From the NCBI RefSeq assembly GCF_004296405.1, contig NZ_PSRR01000032.1:1-42100 (forward strand): a stretch of DNA of 42,100 nucleotides. The letters run 5' to 3'. Below, piece by piece: positions 24,672-37,750 of the stretch. The position numbers and the translations under genes were made by a program. How positions within the stretch are numbered: position 1 is the first letter of the stretch; the number at the start of each line of letters is the position of its first letter. This DNA comes from Bradyrhizobium sp. Leo170. GTDB taxonomy: Bacteria > Pseudomonadota > Alphaproteobacteria > Rhizobiales > Xanthobacteraceae. The notes under the pieces are model-generated. The model saw only the letters and a list, made by a program, of their open reading frames with translations, was not told the DNA's origin and searched no databases.

Positions 24672-24740
24672 GTTCCCGACGGCCGGGAACCTTCCATCAG
24701 ATCCCTTATTGGTAACATTCGGCCGGTCCCAATAGTTACC
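24672..24740. promoter_or_regulatory. Two dyads between divergent kinase genes
   Basis: gttcccg/cgggaac (24672-24690, 5-base centre) and ggtaacatt/aatagttacc (24711-24740, one-base mismatch in length) are inverted repeats in the 268-base divergent region. They could be operators or hairpins; no known binding site matches. Confidence 0.3.
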
Positions 24741-24756
24741 GCTCATTTTTTCTGTC

Positions 24757-24785
24757 TTGATTAGATCGCAACCTATCCGTCTTAT
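24757..24785 (+). promoter_or_regulatory. Weak sigma-70-like promoter before giant kinase
   Basis: TTGATT (24757) and TCTTAT (24780) are 17 bases apart, 59 bases before the ATG. Four of six bases match the consensus in each box or nearly so. It is only a candidate. Confidence 0.25.
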
Positions 24786-24844
24786 GCGTCCGATGGTCCG
24801 GAACTTCGAAAATCTAAAGCCGGCCAGCGTGCAGGGGGAATTTT

Positions 24845-31126
<6,282 letters not shown>

Positions 31127-31132
31127 AGCGGC

Positions 31133-32638
31133 ATGAAGATGATGGACCATGAAAAGGTAAACATTCTTCTGGTGGATGACCAGCCGGCGAAGCTGCTGGC
31201 CTATGAAGTGATCCTGAAGGAGCTCGGCGAGAATCTGGTGGTGGCCGCGTCGGGGCGGGAAGCGCTCGAGTTTCTGCTCAAGAACGAAGTCGCGGTCATC
31301 CTGGTCGACGTCTGCATGCCCGAGCTCGATGGTTTCGAGCTCGCGGCCATGATCCGCGAGCATCCGCGCTTCCAGAAGACCGCAATGATTTTCATCTCGG
31401 CGATCCAGGTCAGCGATATCGATCGGCTGCGCGGCTACGAGATGGGCGCAGTCGACTACGTTCCGGTGCCGGTGGTGCCGGAAGTGCTGCGCGCGAAGAT
31501 CCGCGTCTTCGCCGAGCTCTACCGCAAGACCCGGCAGTTGGAGCGGCTCAATTCCGAACTTGAGGACCGCGTCCGCGCGCGCACCGCGGAGCTCGAGCAA
31601 TCAACCGCGCGGCTGGTCGAAAGCGAACAGCGCCGCAGCATGGCGATTGCCGCCGGCAAGATGGGCTCCTGGGACTGGGATTGGGTCAACGGTGACTGGA
31701 TGTGGGACGATGGCCAGTACAAGATCTTCGGCGTTGATGCCAAGAGCTTCGAGCTGACTTCCGCCAACATTCAAGCGCTGTTTCATCCCGAGGATTTCAA
31801 CGGCTTGCGCGAGGCCTGGACCGAATTCGCGAAGGGCGTGAAATCATACGAGGCTGAATTCCGCGTCGTCCGCCCCGACGGGGAGGTGCGCTGGTGCGTC
31901 GGCACGGCGGCAGCGACGACCGACAAGAACGGCCGGGTCGTGCGGGTCAGCGGCGTCACCGTCGACATCACCGACCGCAAGCGCGCCGAAGAACGGCAGA
32001 GCCTGCTCACGCGAGAAGTCGATCATCGCGCCAAGAACGCTCTCGCGCTGGCGCAGTCGATCGTACGGTTGACGCGCGCGCAGAATGTCAACGCCTATGT
32101 GCAGGCGGTCGAGGGCCGGATCACGGCGCTCGCGCGGGTTCACACTGTGCTGTCGCTGTCGAGCTGGCAGGGCGCGGAAATCCGGCGACTGGTGGCCGAA
32201 GAAGTAGCGCCGTATTCGGAAGCCGGACAAATCCAGTATGAGGGTGCGGAGGTCCAGCTCGAGCCTGCCACGGCGCAAACGCTGGCGCTGGCGCTGCACG
32301 AGCTCGTCACCAACTCCGCGAAGTATGGCAGCCTCTCCTCGCTGTCGGGCCGACTCGCCATCACCTGGGAAGTGCAGAGCGACAGGCTGATCCTGGCGTG
32401 GGTTGAAACAGGCGGACCGCGAGTAACAAAGCCGACCTCCAAGGGATTCGGCACGAGGAGCGTGATCGCCAGCATCGAGACCCAGCTTGGCGGCAATGCC
32501 GATTTCGATTGGCGCCCTGAAGGCCTGGTCTGTCGCCTAACGGTGCCGCTGCAGGGAAAGCCGCGCACGGAGGCCGCTCCATATCGAGATATGAATGCGC
32601 CAGGACCGGAGCCGGCGCTCAGTTCGCGCACCGCATAG
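31133..32638 (+). CDS. REC-PAS-HWE histidine kinase
   Basis: This 501-residue cytoplasmic protein begins with a receiver domain (about 8-125; NILLVDDQPAKLLAYE, phospho-acceptor Asp59 in ILVDVCMPELDG). A short coiled coil (RQLERLNSELEDRVRARTAELEQ) leads to a PAS domain (about 165-285; MGSWDWDWVNGDWMWDD, EAEFRVVRPDGEVRWCVG). The kinase is of the HWE/HisKA_2 class: His298 in REVDHRAKNALALAQSIVRL and the ATPase N-box ALHELVTNSAKYGSLS, with GFGTRSVIAS. The N-terminal receiver suggests it takes a phosphoryl group from the giant kinase encoded 6 bases upstream. HWE kinases often control the PhyR-NepR-EcfG general stress switch, so a link to the nearby EcfG-type promoters is plausible but unproven. 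The ATG at 31142 is an alternative start. Confidence 0.92.
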   Translation: MKMMDHEKVNILLVDDQPAKLLAYEVILKELGENLVVAASGREALEFLLKNEVAVILVDVCMPELDGFELAAMIREHPRFQKTAMIFISAIQVSDIDRLRGYEMGAVDYVPVPVVPEVLRAKIRVFAELYRKTRQLERLNSELEDRVRARTAELEQSTARLVESEQRRSMAIAAGKMGSWDWDWVNGDWMWDDGQYKIFGVDAKSFELTSANIQALFHPEDFNGLREAWTEFAKGVKSYEAEFRVVRPDGEVRWCVGTAAATTDKNGRVVRVSGVTVDITDRKRAEERQSLLTREVDHRAKNALALAQSIVRLTRAQNVNAYVQAVEGRITALARVHTVLSLSSWQGAEIRRLVAEEVAPYSEAGQIQYEGAEVQLEPATAQTLALALHELVTNSAKYGSLSSLSGRLAITWEVQSDRLILAWVETGGPRVTKPTSKGFGTRSVIASIETQLGGNADFDWRPEGLVCRLTVPLQGKPRTEAAPYRDMNAPGPEPALSSRTA

Positions 32639-32671
32639 CCACGACGGATCAGGCGTCGGAAACCGCGATTA

Positions 32672-32696
32672 GGAACGTTCTCGTCACTGGCCGATT
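32672..32696 (+). promoter_or_regulatory. Weak candidate sigma-EcfG promoter before 95-residue gene
   Basis: GGAAC, 16 bases, then GATT, 31 bases before the ATG at 32728. The -35 part is perfect but the -10 part matches only its last two bases. Confidence 0.25.
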
Positions 32697-32727
32697 AGTT
32701 TCATCGACATCTTAAGGATGGCTTGCG

Positions 32728-33015
32728 ATGAAACTGACACGCATTGCATTGGCTTTTGGATTCACGCTGTGCTCCGCGCTCGCACTGGCGCAAACGGACG
32801 GCGCACCGAGCGGGCGCGGATCGACCACGGGAGACCCGGCCGCGAGCTCCGCCACGCCAGGCTCTGCGGCGACAATCGGCAGTGCAACGAGACCGAGCCG
32901 GAGCGGTAGCGGGACATCGACTTCAGGCGGGCGGGACGACAATGGCGACGCGGGCAAGGACAAAATGCCCGAGAGCAACATGACCGTTCGCCCGAACGAT
33001 CCCGACAAGAAGTAA
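32728..33015 (+). CDS. Small secreted Ser/Gly-rich protein
   Basis: This 95-residue protein has a Sec signal peptide (MKLTRIALAFGFTLCSALALA, cleavage before QTDG). The mature part is low-complexity, rich in Ser, Gly, Thr and Asp, and is probably disordered. No domain is recognised. The ATG has AAGGATGG upstream. It resembles the secreted protein at 35318-35578 in size and composition, though not in sequence. Confidence 0.65.
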   Translation: MKLTRIALAFGFTLCSALALAQTDGAPSGRGSTTGDPAASSATPGSAATIGSATRPSRSGSGTSTSGGRDDNGDAGKDKMPESNMTVRPNDPDKK

Positions 33016-33044
33016 TCACGAAGACGTTTGCAGCGGAGAGGAAG

Positions 33045-33254
33045 ATGGGACTTGCGCAATACGCCATCGTGCCAATTCGCGACCAATGGGGAGTGCTGCA
33101 CGACGGCGTTGTGAACGGTGAATATGCGACCAAGGAATCCGCGTTCGAATCGGCCGTCGCTGCTGCATCTTTGGCGATTCGGCAGGGCCATGAAGTGCAT
33201 GTGAGCGTGCCGGCGCGGGAGCAGGGCGAAGCCGCCATGCAGTCCAAGCCTTAG
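33045..33254 (+). CDS. Small hypothetical protein, DUF2188-like pattern
   Basis: This 69-residue protein reads YAIVPIRDQWGVLHDGVVNG, then a Ala-rich helix ESAFESAVAAASLAIRQGHEVHVSVPA. The beta-beta-alpha-beta order recalls DUF2188 proteins but I cannot confirm membership. An excellent SD (GGAGAGGAAG) lies just before the ATG. It lies 29 bases after the secreted 95-residue gene and probably shares its transcript. Confidence 0.65.
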   Translation: MGLAQYAIVPIRDQWGVLHDGVVNGEYATKESAFESAVAAASLAIRQGHEVHVSVPAREQGEAAMQSKP

Positions 33255-33417
33255 CTGCGGAGGAGCGACGGGTTGCCAAGAGAGGCCGTTGGGGCTGTTT
33301 TTCGAGTGATTCGTTCCTGCCTAGCCGCTTATTTTGTTCGCGCGAAGTAACCTGAGTTAGCGACGATAGGTTGTTGGAAGCGCGATTCTATACTCACTTG
33401 CGAAGCGGGAGACTTCC

Positions 33418-33621
33418 ATGACGGCAAAGCGCAATCGAAGAAAGAACAGCGTGCCGTTCGACGAGCGGCTCCAGAGAGCGGCAGACGAGGCACGCGCGGC
33501 AGCCGAGCAGTTGCCGCAAGGTGAAGCGCGTGACGCACTGCTGAAGAAGGCAAGGCAAGCGGAAACCGCCGCTCATCTGAACGAGTGGCTGACCTCGCCC
33601 GGCCTGCAATCGCCGCGCTGA
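33418..33621 (+). CDS. Small helical hypothetical protein
   Basis: This 67-residue basic-start protein is largely one helix or coiled coil: DERLQRAADEARAAAEQLPQ and DALLKKARQAETAAHLNEWL. Function is unknown; similar short helical proteins are frequent in Bradyrhizobium. GGGAG is placed 6 bases before the ATG. The next gene starts one base after its stop, so the two are coupled. Confidence 0.7.
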   Translation: MTAKRNRRKNSVPFDERLQRAADEARAAAEQLPQGEARDALLKKARQAETAAHLNEWLTSPGLQSPR

Positions 33622-33622
33622 G

Positions 33623-33841
33623 ATGACGATGGATCGCAAGGCTGCCTGTCTGGCGCAGGCCGATGCCTGCCGGGCGAGGGCGCAAGCCGATCCAGCGAAT
33701 AGCGATCACTGGATCGAAGAGTCGATCAAATGGCTTGAGCGAGCCATCGGTCCAACGGGCGGCCTCTCGATGACTTTCGAGACGAACGACGAGCAGGTCA
33801 CGGCAGACGGAGCCGTCTCCCGGATCGCGAATTCAATATAA
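33623..33841 (+). CDS. Small hypothetical protein, coupled to preceding gene
   Basis: This 72-residue protein (CLAQADACRARAQADPANSD, then HWIEESIKWLERAIG) has two cysteines in a helix and a polar C-terminal half. It starts one base after the stop of the 67-residue gene (tgagatg), which indicates translational coupling. I recognise no family. The antisense frame over it is a shadow. Confidence 0.65.
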   Translation: MTMDRKAACLAQADACRARAQADPANSDHWIEESIKWLERAIGPTGGLSMTFETNDEQVTADGAVSRIANSI

Positions 33842-33936
33842 GCCATTCGCGAACAGGTGCTGGCGCCAGCGGCGCTCAGGAAACCCGGCAAGCACAGGGA
33901 CGCGGTCGGCGGTCCGCCGCACATGATTGGGGCTCT

Positions 33937-34050
33937 TCATCCCAACAGATATCTCAGCATCCCCGTGAGCAGCGCCGCGCTGACGATCGCCAATGTCGCG
34001 CAAAGCAGGTCAAGGTTGAGGCTGACTTTGTCGTGTTGATGCTCGTGCAT
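33937..34050 (-). CDS. 37-residue single-span membrane peptide
   Basis: A 37-codon frame runs from ATG 34050 to TGA 33937. The product starts with a His-rich, charged segment (MHEHQHDKVSLNLDLLCA) and continues with one hydrophobic span (TLAIVSAALLTGMLRYLLG). It begins 2 bases after the stop of the CBS-domain gene, so translation could be coupled, as no separate SD is visible. Predicted location is the inner membrane with the N-terminus in the cytoplasm or periplasm. It is too short for most gene callers and could be missed. Confidence 0.55.
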   Translation of the reverse strand: MHEHQHDKVSLNLDLLCATLAIVSAALLTGMLRYLLG

Positions 34051-34052
34051 CG

Positions 34053-34484
34053 CTATAGCTGTGCATGTTGGGCGCTGGGACGAGAAATCTCGCTCAGCGC
34101 CACGCCCGCGCTGTGACCGTCCTTGGCCTGCGCAATATCGCCGAGCGCAATAATGCCGACCAACCGCTTTTCGCGATTGAGTACGGGCATGCGACGGACC
34201 TGAATCTCGCCCATAGTTGCCATGACCTCGTCGAGATCCTGATCTTCGAAGCAGTACTTCACCTCGGCAGTCATGACGTCCCGGATCCGCGCCTCCGGTC
34301 CGCGGCCCATGCCGACGCCGCGAACAGCGATATCGCGGTCGGACACCATGCCGACGAGGCGGTCATTCTCGGTGACCGGCAGCAGTCCGACGCCAAGCGC
34401 GCCCATTGCCTCTGCCGCATCCTTCAAGCTGTCTTCGGGAGTACAGAGCTGAACGTCGGGGGTCATCGCATCGCAAACTCTCAT
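34053..34484 (-). CDS. CBS-domain pair protein
   Basis: This 143-residue protein consists of two CBS motifs forming one Bateman module. The first is VCDAMTPDVQLCTPEDSLKD to LVGMVSDRDIAVRGV; the second IRDVMTAEVKYCFEDQDLDE to LVGIIALGDIAQAKDG. Such modules bind adenine nucleotides and are common among stress-induced stand-alone proteins. The ATG at 34484 has GAGG 6 bases upstream. A GGAAC-N16-GGTT element precedes it. A 37-residue membrane peptide gene follows immediately. Confidence 0.9.
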   Translation of the reverse strand: MRVCDAMTPDVQLCTPEDSLKDAAEAMGALGVGLLPVTENDRLVGMVSDRDIAVRGVGMGRGPEARIRDVMTAEVKYCFEDQDLDEVMATMGEIQVRRMPVLNREKRLVGIIALGDIAQAKDGHSAGVALSEISRPSAQHAQL

Positions 34485-34514
34485 GGCAGACCTCGCTGTC
34501 GTCGTTTACCGCCT

Positions 34515-34539
34515 AACCGATGTTGCGGACCGGCGTTCC
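34515..34539 (-). promoter_or_regulatory. Candidate sigma-EcfG promoter of CBS gene
   Basis: On the minus strand GGAAC (34539-34535), 16 bases, GGTT (34518-34515); 31 bases before the ATG. Confidence 0.5.
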
Positions 34540-34587
34540 TTCGGGCCGCAGGATTTTCAAGGCGCGACGGGACGGCGGCTACGACCG

Positions 34588-34613
34588 GGAACCAAGTCGG
34601 GTTGTCGTGCGTA
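34588..34613 (+). promoter_or_regulatory. Candidate sigma-EcfG promoter of DUF6894 gene
   Basis: GGAAC (34588-34592), 17 bases, CGTA (34610-34613); 35 bases before the ATG. The last -10 base deviates. Confidence 0.3.
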
Positions 34614-34648
34614 GTCTCGGGTGAGACGATGCCAGGCGGGAGCGAAAA

Positions 34649-34867
34649 ATGCCGCTCTACCATTTCGATCTCGTCAACACCAAGACGGTTGCCGATCAAG
34701 GCGGCGCGGAACTCGCTGACGATATCGCCGCGATGGATTCGGCCGACAACATCGCGCGGCGCCTGCTCGGCGAACACCCGAACCTGAAGAACCGGCACTA
34801 CTCGATCCTCGTCACCAACGAAGACGGCGACGAGATTTGCCGATTGCCGCTGGACATCATCCACTAG
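34649..34867 (+). CDS. DUF6894 family small protein
   Basis: This 72-residue protein follows the DUF6894 pattern: MPLYHFDLVNTKTVADQGGA, a helix AMDSADNIARRLLGEH, and a strand SILVTNEDGDEICRLPL. The family is abundant in Bradyrhizobium and has no known function. SD GGGAG lies 7 bases before the ATG. The gene is divergent from the CBS gene and both have EcfG-like elements. Confidence 0.8.
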   Translation: MPLYHFDLVNTKTVADQGGAELADDIAAMDSADNIARRLLGEHPNLKNRHYSILVTNEDGDEICRLPLDIIH

Positions 34868-34895
34868 GTAAGGCGCGCCGCGCCTATGACCGACC

Positions 34896-35147
34896 TCATC
34901 GCGAGATCAACGACAACTCGATGGTGCGTGCGCGCTTGTATTGCTGAAAGGCGGAAATGGCGCGATTCGACAGCACAAGCCTGTTGTGCTGGCCCTGGCT
35001 GATCATGAAGGCGACTTTCTCGATCAGGAAGTGGTGTGCTTCCACCGGATCATCGATTTCGCCAGCCCGCCTGAGATAGTCCCACGCGATCTGTACCGCG
35101 CTCTCCAGCAGCACGGGGAAGGACTCGTCCTTGAACCATGCCGACAT
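34896..35147 (-). CDS. Conserved-type hypothetical protein
   Basis: This 83-residue protein (MSAWFKDESFPVLLESAVQI, ... RLVLSNRAISAFQQYKRART) is helical with no signal. No family name is known to me. GAGGAA lies 7 bases upstream of the ATG, and a GGAAC-N16-GGTT element precedes it. It converges with the DUF6894 gene. Confidence 0.7.
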   Translation of the reverse strand: MSAWFKDESFPVLLESAVQIAWDYLRRAGEIDDPVEAHHFLIEKVAFMISQGQHNRLVLSNRAISAFQQYKRARTIELSLISR

Positions 35148-35172
35148 GTCGGTTCCTCGAATCTTCCTGGGG

Positions 35173-35197
35173 AACCCGGTTTGGCGTGTTTGGTTCC
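35173..35197 (-). promoter_or_regulatory. Candidate sigma-EcfG promoter of 83-residue gene
   Basis: On the minus strand GGAAC (35197-35193), 16 bases, GGTT (35176-35173); 26 bases before the ATG. Confidence 0.5.
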
Positions 35198-35261
35198 TAA
35201 GTCTTCTCGCGATCTATTGAACATGGATGGCGAAACGCACGAACTTGCGTCCACGGCGGTA

Positions 35262-35287
35262 GGAACCGGTTCGGGCGGCGCCGGGTT
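35262..35287 (+). promoter_or_regulatory. Candidate sigma-EcfG promoter of 86-residue secreted gene
   Basis: GGAAC (35262-35266), 17 bases, GGTT (35284-35287); 30 bases before the ATG at 35318, with AAGGAG between. Confidence 0.45.
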
Positions 35288-35317
35288 GAGCCGACAAGTC
35301 AATCCAAGGAGATACCG

Positions 35318-35578
35318 ATGAAGAAGATCATTCTGGCCTCTGCATGCGTTCTGGCATTGTCTGCCGGCGGCGCACTCGCGCAGCAGGCGCAGCCCGCGCC
35401 GGGTGCGTCCAGCCAGGGCAATGTCGGGCCTGGCGCGACGCCGCATACGAGTACGCACCCCAGCAAGAAAGGCATGACGACCGGCGCTGGCGGCGGCTCG
35501 AGCCGCGCGGCCCATCCTTCCAGCCAAGGTCCCGGCACCAGCGGCAACAAGGGCAAGCAATCGGGCGGCCAATATTAG
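35318..35578 (+). CDS. Small secreted Gly/Ser-rich protein
   Basis: This 86-residue protein has a clear Sec signal peptide (MKKIILASACVLALSAGGALA). The mature part is Gly, Ser, Pro, Gln and Thr rich and lacks acidic residues, so it is disordered and basic. No domain is recognised. SD AAGGAG lies 7 bases upstream. It is preceded by an EcfG-like element and followed at once by an intrinsic terminator, so it is a complete single-gene unit. Confidence 0.75.
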   Translation: MKKIILASACVLALSAGGALAQQAQPAPGASSQGNVGPGATPHTSTHPSKKGMTTGAGGGSSRAAHPSSQGPGTSGNKGKQSGGQY

Positions 35579-35593
35579 ATCGATGCGATGAAG

Positions 35594-35622
35594 AAAATGC
35601 CGGCCATGAGCCGGCATTTTTT
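35594..35622. terminator. Bidirectional rho-independent terminator
   Basis: aaaatgccggc (35594-35604) and gccggcatttt (35610-35620) pair perfectly around catga, with T-runs on both strands. It serves the secreted-protein gene on the plus strand and the DUF72 gene on the minus strand. Confidence 0.85.
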
Positions 35623-35655
35623 CTCAGCCGGGGCTCTACGCGGTTGGCGTGGTTC

Positions 35656-36390
35656 CTACTTTCTCCCTTCGATCAATTGTCGCAGCGTAGCTGCGTCGGC
35701 GGGCGCGGCGCTCTTCTGGTCGTTGTCGAAATAGACGTAGACGTCGCAGCCCTGCTTCTTCCAGGAGCGGATGCGCTTGGCCCACTCGGCCAAGGTCGCG
35801 CTGCGATAATGACCCTTGTATCGGCCGCCAGGGCCGTGGCCTCTGACGTAGACGAAATCGGCGGTGCGCTTCCACGGCGCTGGCGCGTCATGATGGTCCG
35901 AAATGCAGAGCGAGATGTTCGCATCGGCCAGCAGCCGCATGACATTCGGGGCGTACCAGCTCGGGTGCCGGAATTCGAAGCTGTAGCGGCGCTTCCTCGA
36001 CAGCAGCTTGAGGAAGGAGGCGAGGCGATCCGGCTTGGCCTCAAACTGCGGCGGCAGTTGAAACAGGATGGGACCGACCTTGTTGCCCAGTAGCGACAGG
36101 CGATCTTCGAGCAACTCGAGGCTGTTCACGGAATTCTCCGACAGACGCTTCCAATGCGTGATGAACTTGGACGCCTTCCAGGCGAAGACAAAATCCTGAT
36201 CCGTCTGCTCGCGCCAGCCCTTCACCGCCTCCGGCGTCGGCGTGCGATAGAACACGCCGTTCAATTCTGTGGTCGGAAATTGGCTTGCGTAGTAGCGAAG
36301 CTGATTCTTGAGCGGCAGGCCCTTCGGGAAGAACGGCCCGCGCCAAGATTCGTAATGCCAGCCGGATGTCCCGATCAGAATGCGCGCCAT
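35656..36390 (-). CDS. DUF72 (YecE-like) protein
   Basis: This 244-residue protein is a DUF72 TIM-barrel-like protein. Diagnostic parts are the start RILIGTSGWHYESWRGPFFP, then YYASQFPTTELNGVFYRTPT, FVFAWKASKFITHWKRL, PILFQLPPQFE, FEFRHPSWYAP, and VYVYFDNDQKSAAPADAATL. The family resembles xylose isomerase-like barrels, has no assigned reaction, and occurs in stress-linked neighbourhoods. I chose the ATG at 36390 since the domain begins there and a GGGA lies 5 bases upstream. An upstream extension to 36525 lacks homology-like composition. A GGAAC-N16-TGTT element lies 70 bases upstream. Confidence 0.88.
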   Translation of the reverse strand: MARILIGTSGWHYESWRGPFFPKGLPLKNQLRYYASQFPTTELNGVFYRTPTPEAVKGWREQTDQDFVFAWKASKFITHWKRLSENSVNSLELLEDRLSLLGNKVGPILFQLPPQFEAKPDRLASFLKLLSRKRRYSFEFRHPSWYAPNVMRLLADANISLCISDHHDAPAPWKRTADFVYVRGHGPGGRYKGHYRSATLAEWAKRIRSWKKQGCDVYVYFDNDQKSAAPADAATLRQLIEGRK

Positions 36391-36459
36391 TGTGTCCCAG
36401 CGAACCGTCACTTCTTTCCCGGCAAGACGCTCTCCAGGGGAGCGCAACGAACCACTGAA

Positions 36460-36484
36460 AACAGTTGGTCCGCGAGAGGGTTCC
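36460..36484 (-). promoter_or_regulatory. Candidate sigma-EcfG promoter of DUF72 gene
   Basis: On the minus strand GGAAC (36484-36480), 16 bases, TGTT (36463-36460); 70 bases before the ATG at 36390. Confidence 0.4.
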
Positions 36485-36517
36485 AACAGGCAACGGTGCC
36501 CGATGAACGGCTTGCTG

Positions 36518-36542
36518 GGAACCATGCTCTGACCGCGCGGTT
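36518..36542 (+). promoter_or_regulatory. Candidate sigma-EcfG promoter of efflux operon
   Basis: GGAAC (36518-36522), 16 bases, GGTT (36539-36542); 42 bases before the GTG start at 36584. It is back to back with the DUF72 element. Confidence 0.5.
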
Positions 36543-36583
36543 AGCCAGATCGATTGCCAATCATCTTCGCTTGAGGTGCTGCC

Positions 36584-37750
36584 GTGGATGCCACGACCCG
36601 AGAGCGTAGGCCGTCCGCGGAAGAAACACGGCCTCCGGAACGCTCCCCCGAGCAGAAGCCTGAACTCAGGGACGTCAGCGAAACGCGGGACAGTCCGCCA
36701 ACGGCGCCCGACAAGCCATCGATGCTCGATCGGTTCCGCGAGCACTGGCTGTTGGCGATCGCGGGCGCCTGCGTTCTCCTGGCTGCGCTGATTGGCGGCG
36801 GCGTCTATTGGCTCGAGGTCCGTGATTACGAATCGACCGACGATGCTTTTGTCGCCGCCCGCAGCTTCTCGGTTGCTCCGAAGGTCGGCGGCTACCTTGT
36901 CGACGTGCCCGTCACGGATAACCAACACGTCAATGCGGGCGATCTGCTCGCCCGTATCGACGATCGCGACTACAGGATCGCGCTCGACCAGGCCGAGGGG
37001 CAGGTTGCCGCAGCGCGGGCCAATATTACCAACATCGAGGCCCAGACCGCCAGCCAGCAGGCCCAGATCGATCAGGCGAGAGCGCAGCTCTCGCAGGCCG
37101 AAGCGCAACTGCAATTCGCGCAGCAGGAAGCCGCACGCGCCGAGGATCTCCTGCAGAAAGGCGCCGGCACGTTGCAACGCGAGCAACAGACCAAGTCCGA
37201 TCTCGAAGCGCAGCAGGCCAATACTACCCGTGCGAGGACGGCGGTAACCGTCGCAGAGCTTGGGATCAAGCCGCTGCAGGCCCAACGCGAGAGCGCCAAG
37301 GCCTCGCTGCAGCAGGCGGAGGCGCAGCGCGATCAGGCCAGGCTCAATCTCCAATACACCAATGTCACAGCTGCCCAGTCCGGACGCGTCGTCAAGCTGA
37401 GCGGCGCCAAGGGGACGTATGCGACGGCTGGGCAGAGCATCATGATGTTCGTGCCCGACGAGGTCTGGATCGTGGCGAACTACAAGGAGACCCAGCTTCG
37501 CTATATGCGTCCGGGCCAACCCGTCGAGTTCAGGATCGACGCCTATCCGGATCGCAAGCTGACCGGACACGTCGACTCGGTGCAGCCGGGCTCGGGCACG
37601 GCGTTCAGCCTGCTGCCGGCAGAGAACGCCACCGGCAACTACGTCAAGGTCGTGCAGCGCGTGCCGGTGAAGATCGTGGTTGATCATTGGCCCGCCGACG
37701 TCCCCGTCGGCCCCGGCATGTCGGTCGTGCCCTGGACGAAAGTACAATGA
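36584..37750 (+). CDS. HlyD-family efflux adaptor (EmrA-like)
   Basis: This 388-residue periplasmic adaptor joins the inner-membrane exporter to an outer-membrane channel. Residues 1-54 are a polar cytoplasmic tail; one membrane segment follows (WLLAIAGACVLLAALIGGGVYWL). The first lipoyl half reads SVAPKVGGYLVDVPVTDNQHVNAGDLLARID. A long coiled coil (about 125-260, rich in Gln/Ala repeats) and a second lipoyl half follow (TNVTAAQSGRVVKLSGAKGTYATAGQSIMMFV). The beta-barrel part contains WIVANYKETQLRYMRPGQPVEFRID. GTG start with GAGG 8 bases upstream. Its stop overlaps the transporter start (ATGA), so they are coupled. Confidence 0.92.
   Translation: MDATTRERRPSAEETRPPERSPEQKPELRDVSETRDSPPTAPDKPSMLDRFREHWLLAIAGACVLLAALIGGGVYWLEVRDYESTDDAFVAARSFSVAPKVGGYLVDVPVTDNQHVNAGDLLARIDDRDYRIALDQAEGQVAAARANITNIEAQTASQQAQIDQARAQLSQAEAQLQFAQQEAARAEDLLQKGAGTLQREQQTKSDLEAQQANTTRARTAVTVAELGIKPLQAQRESAKASLQQAEAQRDQARLNLQYTNVTAAQSGRVVKLSGAKGTYATAGQSIMMFVPDEVWIVANYKETQLRYMRPGQPVEFRIDAYPDRKLTGHVDSVQPGSGTAFSLLPAENATGNYVKVVQRVPVKIVVDHWPADVPVGPGMSVVPWTKVQ

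Noticed and set aside
24686..24712. EcfG promoter facing the giant kinase (GGAAC at 24686)
   Set aside because: At 16 or 17 bases downstream the sequence is tatt/attg, which does not fit the -10 element; GGAAC here is just one arm of a dyad.
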